A DNA stretch of 64,000 nucleotides from Bacteroidota bacterium (GTDB lineage Bacteria > Bacteroidota > Bacteroidia > JABDFU01). A model generated the notes under the pieces. It was given only the letters and a program-made list of their open reading frames with translations. It searched no databases and was not told the DNA's origin. This document shows, piece after piece, positions 62,791 to 64,000 of the stretch. Where the stretch lies: contig JACPDY010000014.1 of assembly GCA_016183775.1 (NCBI GenBank), forward strand, positions 1 through 64,000. Direction: 5' to 3'. The position numbers and the translations under genes were made by a program. Position 1 is the first letter of the stretch, and every line of letters begins with the position of its first letter.

Positions 62791-62946
62791 CTATACAGGA
62801 TCATTTCCCCTGATTACTCTTAAAATAATCGCTATCAGCGCAATTAACAATAAGAGATGTATTAATCCACTGGCGCTGTAAGCAAAAAAGCTAATTGCCC
62901 ACACAATAACTAATACAACGGCAACAAAATAGAGCAGCTTATTCAT
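62791..62946 (-). CDS. Lmo0937-type small membrane protein
   Basis: 51 residues, too short for the usual gene cut-off. It begins MNKLLYFVAVVLVIVWAISF and ends IALIAIILRVIRGNDPV. It has two membrane helices with the Trp-Ala-Ile-x-Phe-Phe and Gly-Leu-Ile-His turn typical of the family. Function is unknown, and it is found in stress-related regions. The start at 62946 is the only ATG. Confidence 0.8.
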   Translation of the reverse strand: MNKLLYFVAVVLVIVWAISFFAYSASGLIHLLLLIALIAIILRVIRGNDPV

Positions 62947-63145
62947 AATTAAAAGATTTAAAGAATTTATACTAAATTATTATTTAAGATGTGGCCAATT
63001 ATTATGCCATCCCTGCTAAACCTCTTTAAGCAGTTTGAATGAACGATTAAATAAAAGAGTGAACCCTAAAGTGTGGAAAACAGTCCCGACAGTGGAGAAA
63101 TATGTACGCTGATTTTTAAATTTGCTGTGTGACCTATTGAAAGAA

Positions 63146-64000
63146 TTATTTTTTCTTTTTCCCGAATAGTTTTTCCAAAAATGTTTTGTTAAGATCGTCC
63201 TCTAATTTATAAATATTGATAGAGTGGTCGATCGAAGGTTTTAGGGCATGAACAAAGGCATTCCTTAAAAGATAACTTATAGCCTTCCACATATTGGCGT
63301 CGGGAGAATCAAACTTGCCTTTAATCGAAACTTTGGTCCCGATTTGATCCGAATAATTATTTTTAAGCAATTCAGCGGCCCCTCCAACAATCAGTTCCCA
63401 CAATACCTGTTTTAATTTTTCATCTTTCTTCCAGATCGCGACTTTTATATCTTTTATCAAAGGTTTTACATATCCCCCGAATTCCCCATTCTTTGCGGCA
63501 AATTCAGTATACAATCCGAAACGACCTGTGGTCACTTCAAAATTACCGTAAGCTCTCAGTAAATCATTTAACAGTACAAGGTTCAGCTCTGTCAGTTCTG
63601 CGTTCATATCAAATGTTGGAATTTCATTTAATGCGTCAAAATCAACATTCATAGTAAAGTTCCCTCCATAAGCATGTCCTGTGGCCTGGAGGTGTGCAGG
63701 AAGCAATTTGTTGCTGTCATTTACGTTTGAAAGATTCGTGGCTTTTATAGTAACGTCTTTTAAAGCTACATCAACCATAGGTTTAGCCGCATGATCTATA
63801 TAATGTATCTGCCCGTTCATAATTTCAAAATGGTTAATGGTGAGCGGGAATAGATCCTTAATAAGCTTCTTAAAATCAGCAGTATCAGCTTTTACATTTT
63901 CATTTTTGTGAACACCTCTTACAAAATTTAATACAGGATCTTCTACATATATTTCTCCAACGACAGAACCTTTTAGCAATGCACGCCATTCAACAGATAA
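63146..64000 (-). CDS. DUF748 / AsmA-like protein, C-terminal part (runs off the window)
   Basis: The frame is open to the right edge (about 285 residues shown), so the start is outside. It has the DUF748 repeats: LTINHFEIMNGQIHYIDHAA, DVALKDVTIKATNLSN and AELTELNLVLLNDLLRAYG. The C-terminal tail is basic (KLFGKKKK). AsmA-like proteins span the periplasm and may carry lipids to the outer membrane. Confidence 0.88.
   Translation of the reverse strand, partial: LSVEWRALLKGSVVGEIYVEDPVLNFVRGVHKNENVKADTADFKKLIKDLFPLTINHFEIMNGQIHYIDHAAKPMVDVALKDVTIKATNLSNVNDSNKLLPAHLQATGHAYGGNFTMNVDFDALNEIPTFDMNAELTELNLVLLNDLLRAYGNFEVTTGRFGLYTEFAAKNGEFGGYVKPLIKDIKVAIWKKDEKLKQVLWELIVGGAAELLKNNYSDQIGTKVSIKGKFDSPDANMWKAISYLLRNAFVHALKPSIDHSINIYKLEDDLNKTFLEKLFGKKKK

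Overview
The window comes from a member of the Bacteroidota, probably an uncultured or little-studied lineage. The evidence is a 47-bp type II-C CRISPR repeat of the Bacteroides kind, promoter-like TAnnTTTG motifs, a complex I operon with a short NuoG, the exbB-exbD-exbD-tonB-phosphate-binding-TPR cluster, a DUF4270 lipoprotein next to glmS, and a one-domain glycogen synthase. Base composition is AT-rich and Shine-Dalgarno sequences are mostly absent, as is usual in this phylum.

Region 1 (1-11.2 kb) is a complete type II-C CRISPR-Cas locus. A 30-repeat, 29-spacer array is followed, on the minus strand, by cas2, a broken GIY-YIG nuclease gene, cas1, an AAA ATPase (DUF4143 type), a zinc-finger protein with a pRiA4b-ORF3-like core, and a 1548-residue Cas9. 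A tracrRNA is encoded on the opposite strand just upstream of cas9. Each repeat carries its own promoter-like TATCTTTG box. The two extra genes between cas9 and cas1, and a 22-bp-arm perfect palindrome in front of the ATPase, make the operon unusual.

Region 2 (11.3-19.7 kb) is regulatory: a RelE/ParE toxin-antitoxin pair beside a remnant of a third SpoIIE-type phosphatase gene, two tandem TPR-SpoIIE phosphatases, a double-domain universal stress protein, and a TPR-adenylate cyclase-HD fusion.

Region 3 (19.8-33.5 kb) is the 14-gene complex I operon nuoA to nuoN. Most of its gaps are filled by inverted repeats whose arms carry GTT every 7 nt. One gap (nuoH-nuoI) holds an S23 four-helix-bundle gene between the two arms of such a repeat.

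Region 4 (33.5-56.7 kb) is mostly core metabolism and envelope: a dicarboxylate/glutamate symporter, DedA, the TonB energising cluster, Kup, RadA, an AbiEii-like pair, an RfaE2-type nucleotidyltransferase, a flippase-like membrane protein, PanD and PanC, glycogen synthase, DUF4270, GlmS, an XRE-S24 regulator and an exonuclease-GIY-YIG fusion. PanC carries a 57-residue in-frame insert with the same 7-nt periodicity as the nuo gap repeats. RadA carries an 18-residue in-frame insert that shares a 12-nt core with the repeats flanking the GIY-YIG gene in the cas operon.

Region 5 (56.7-64 kb) begins with an aberrant tRNA-Lys-like gene. It continues as a sparse stretch of small stress or envelope genes: DUF892, a holin-like protein, a broken YtxH gene, an Lmo0937-type membrane peptide and several very hydrophilic small proteins. 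It ends in a truncated DUF748 gene at the right edge.
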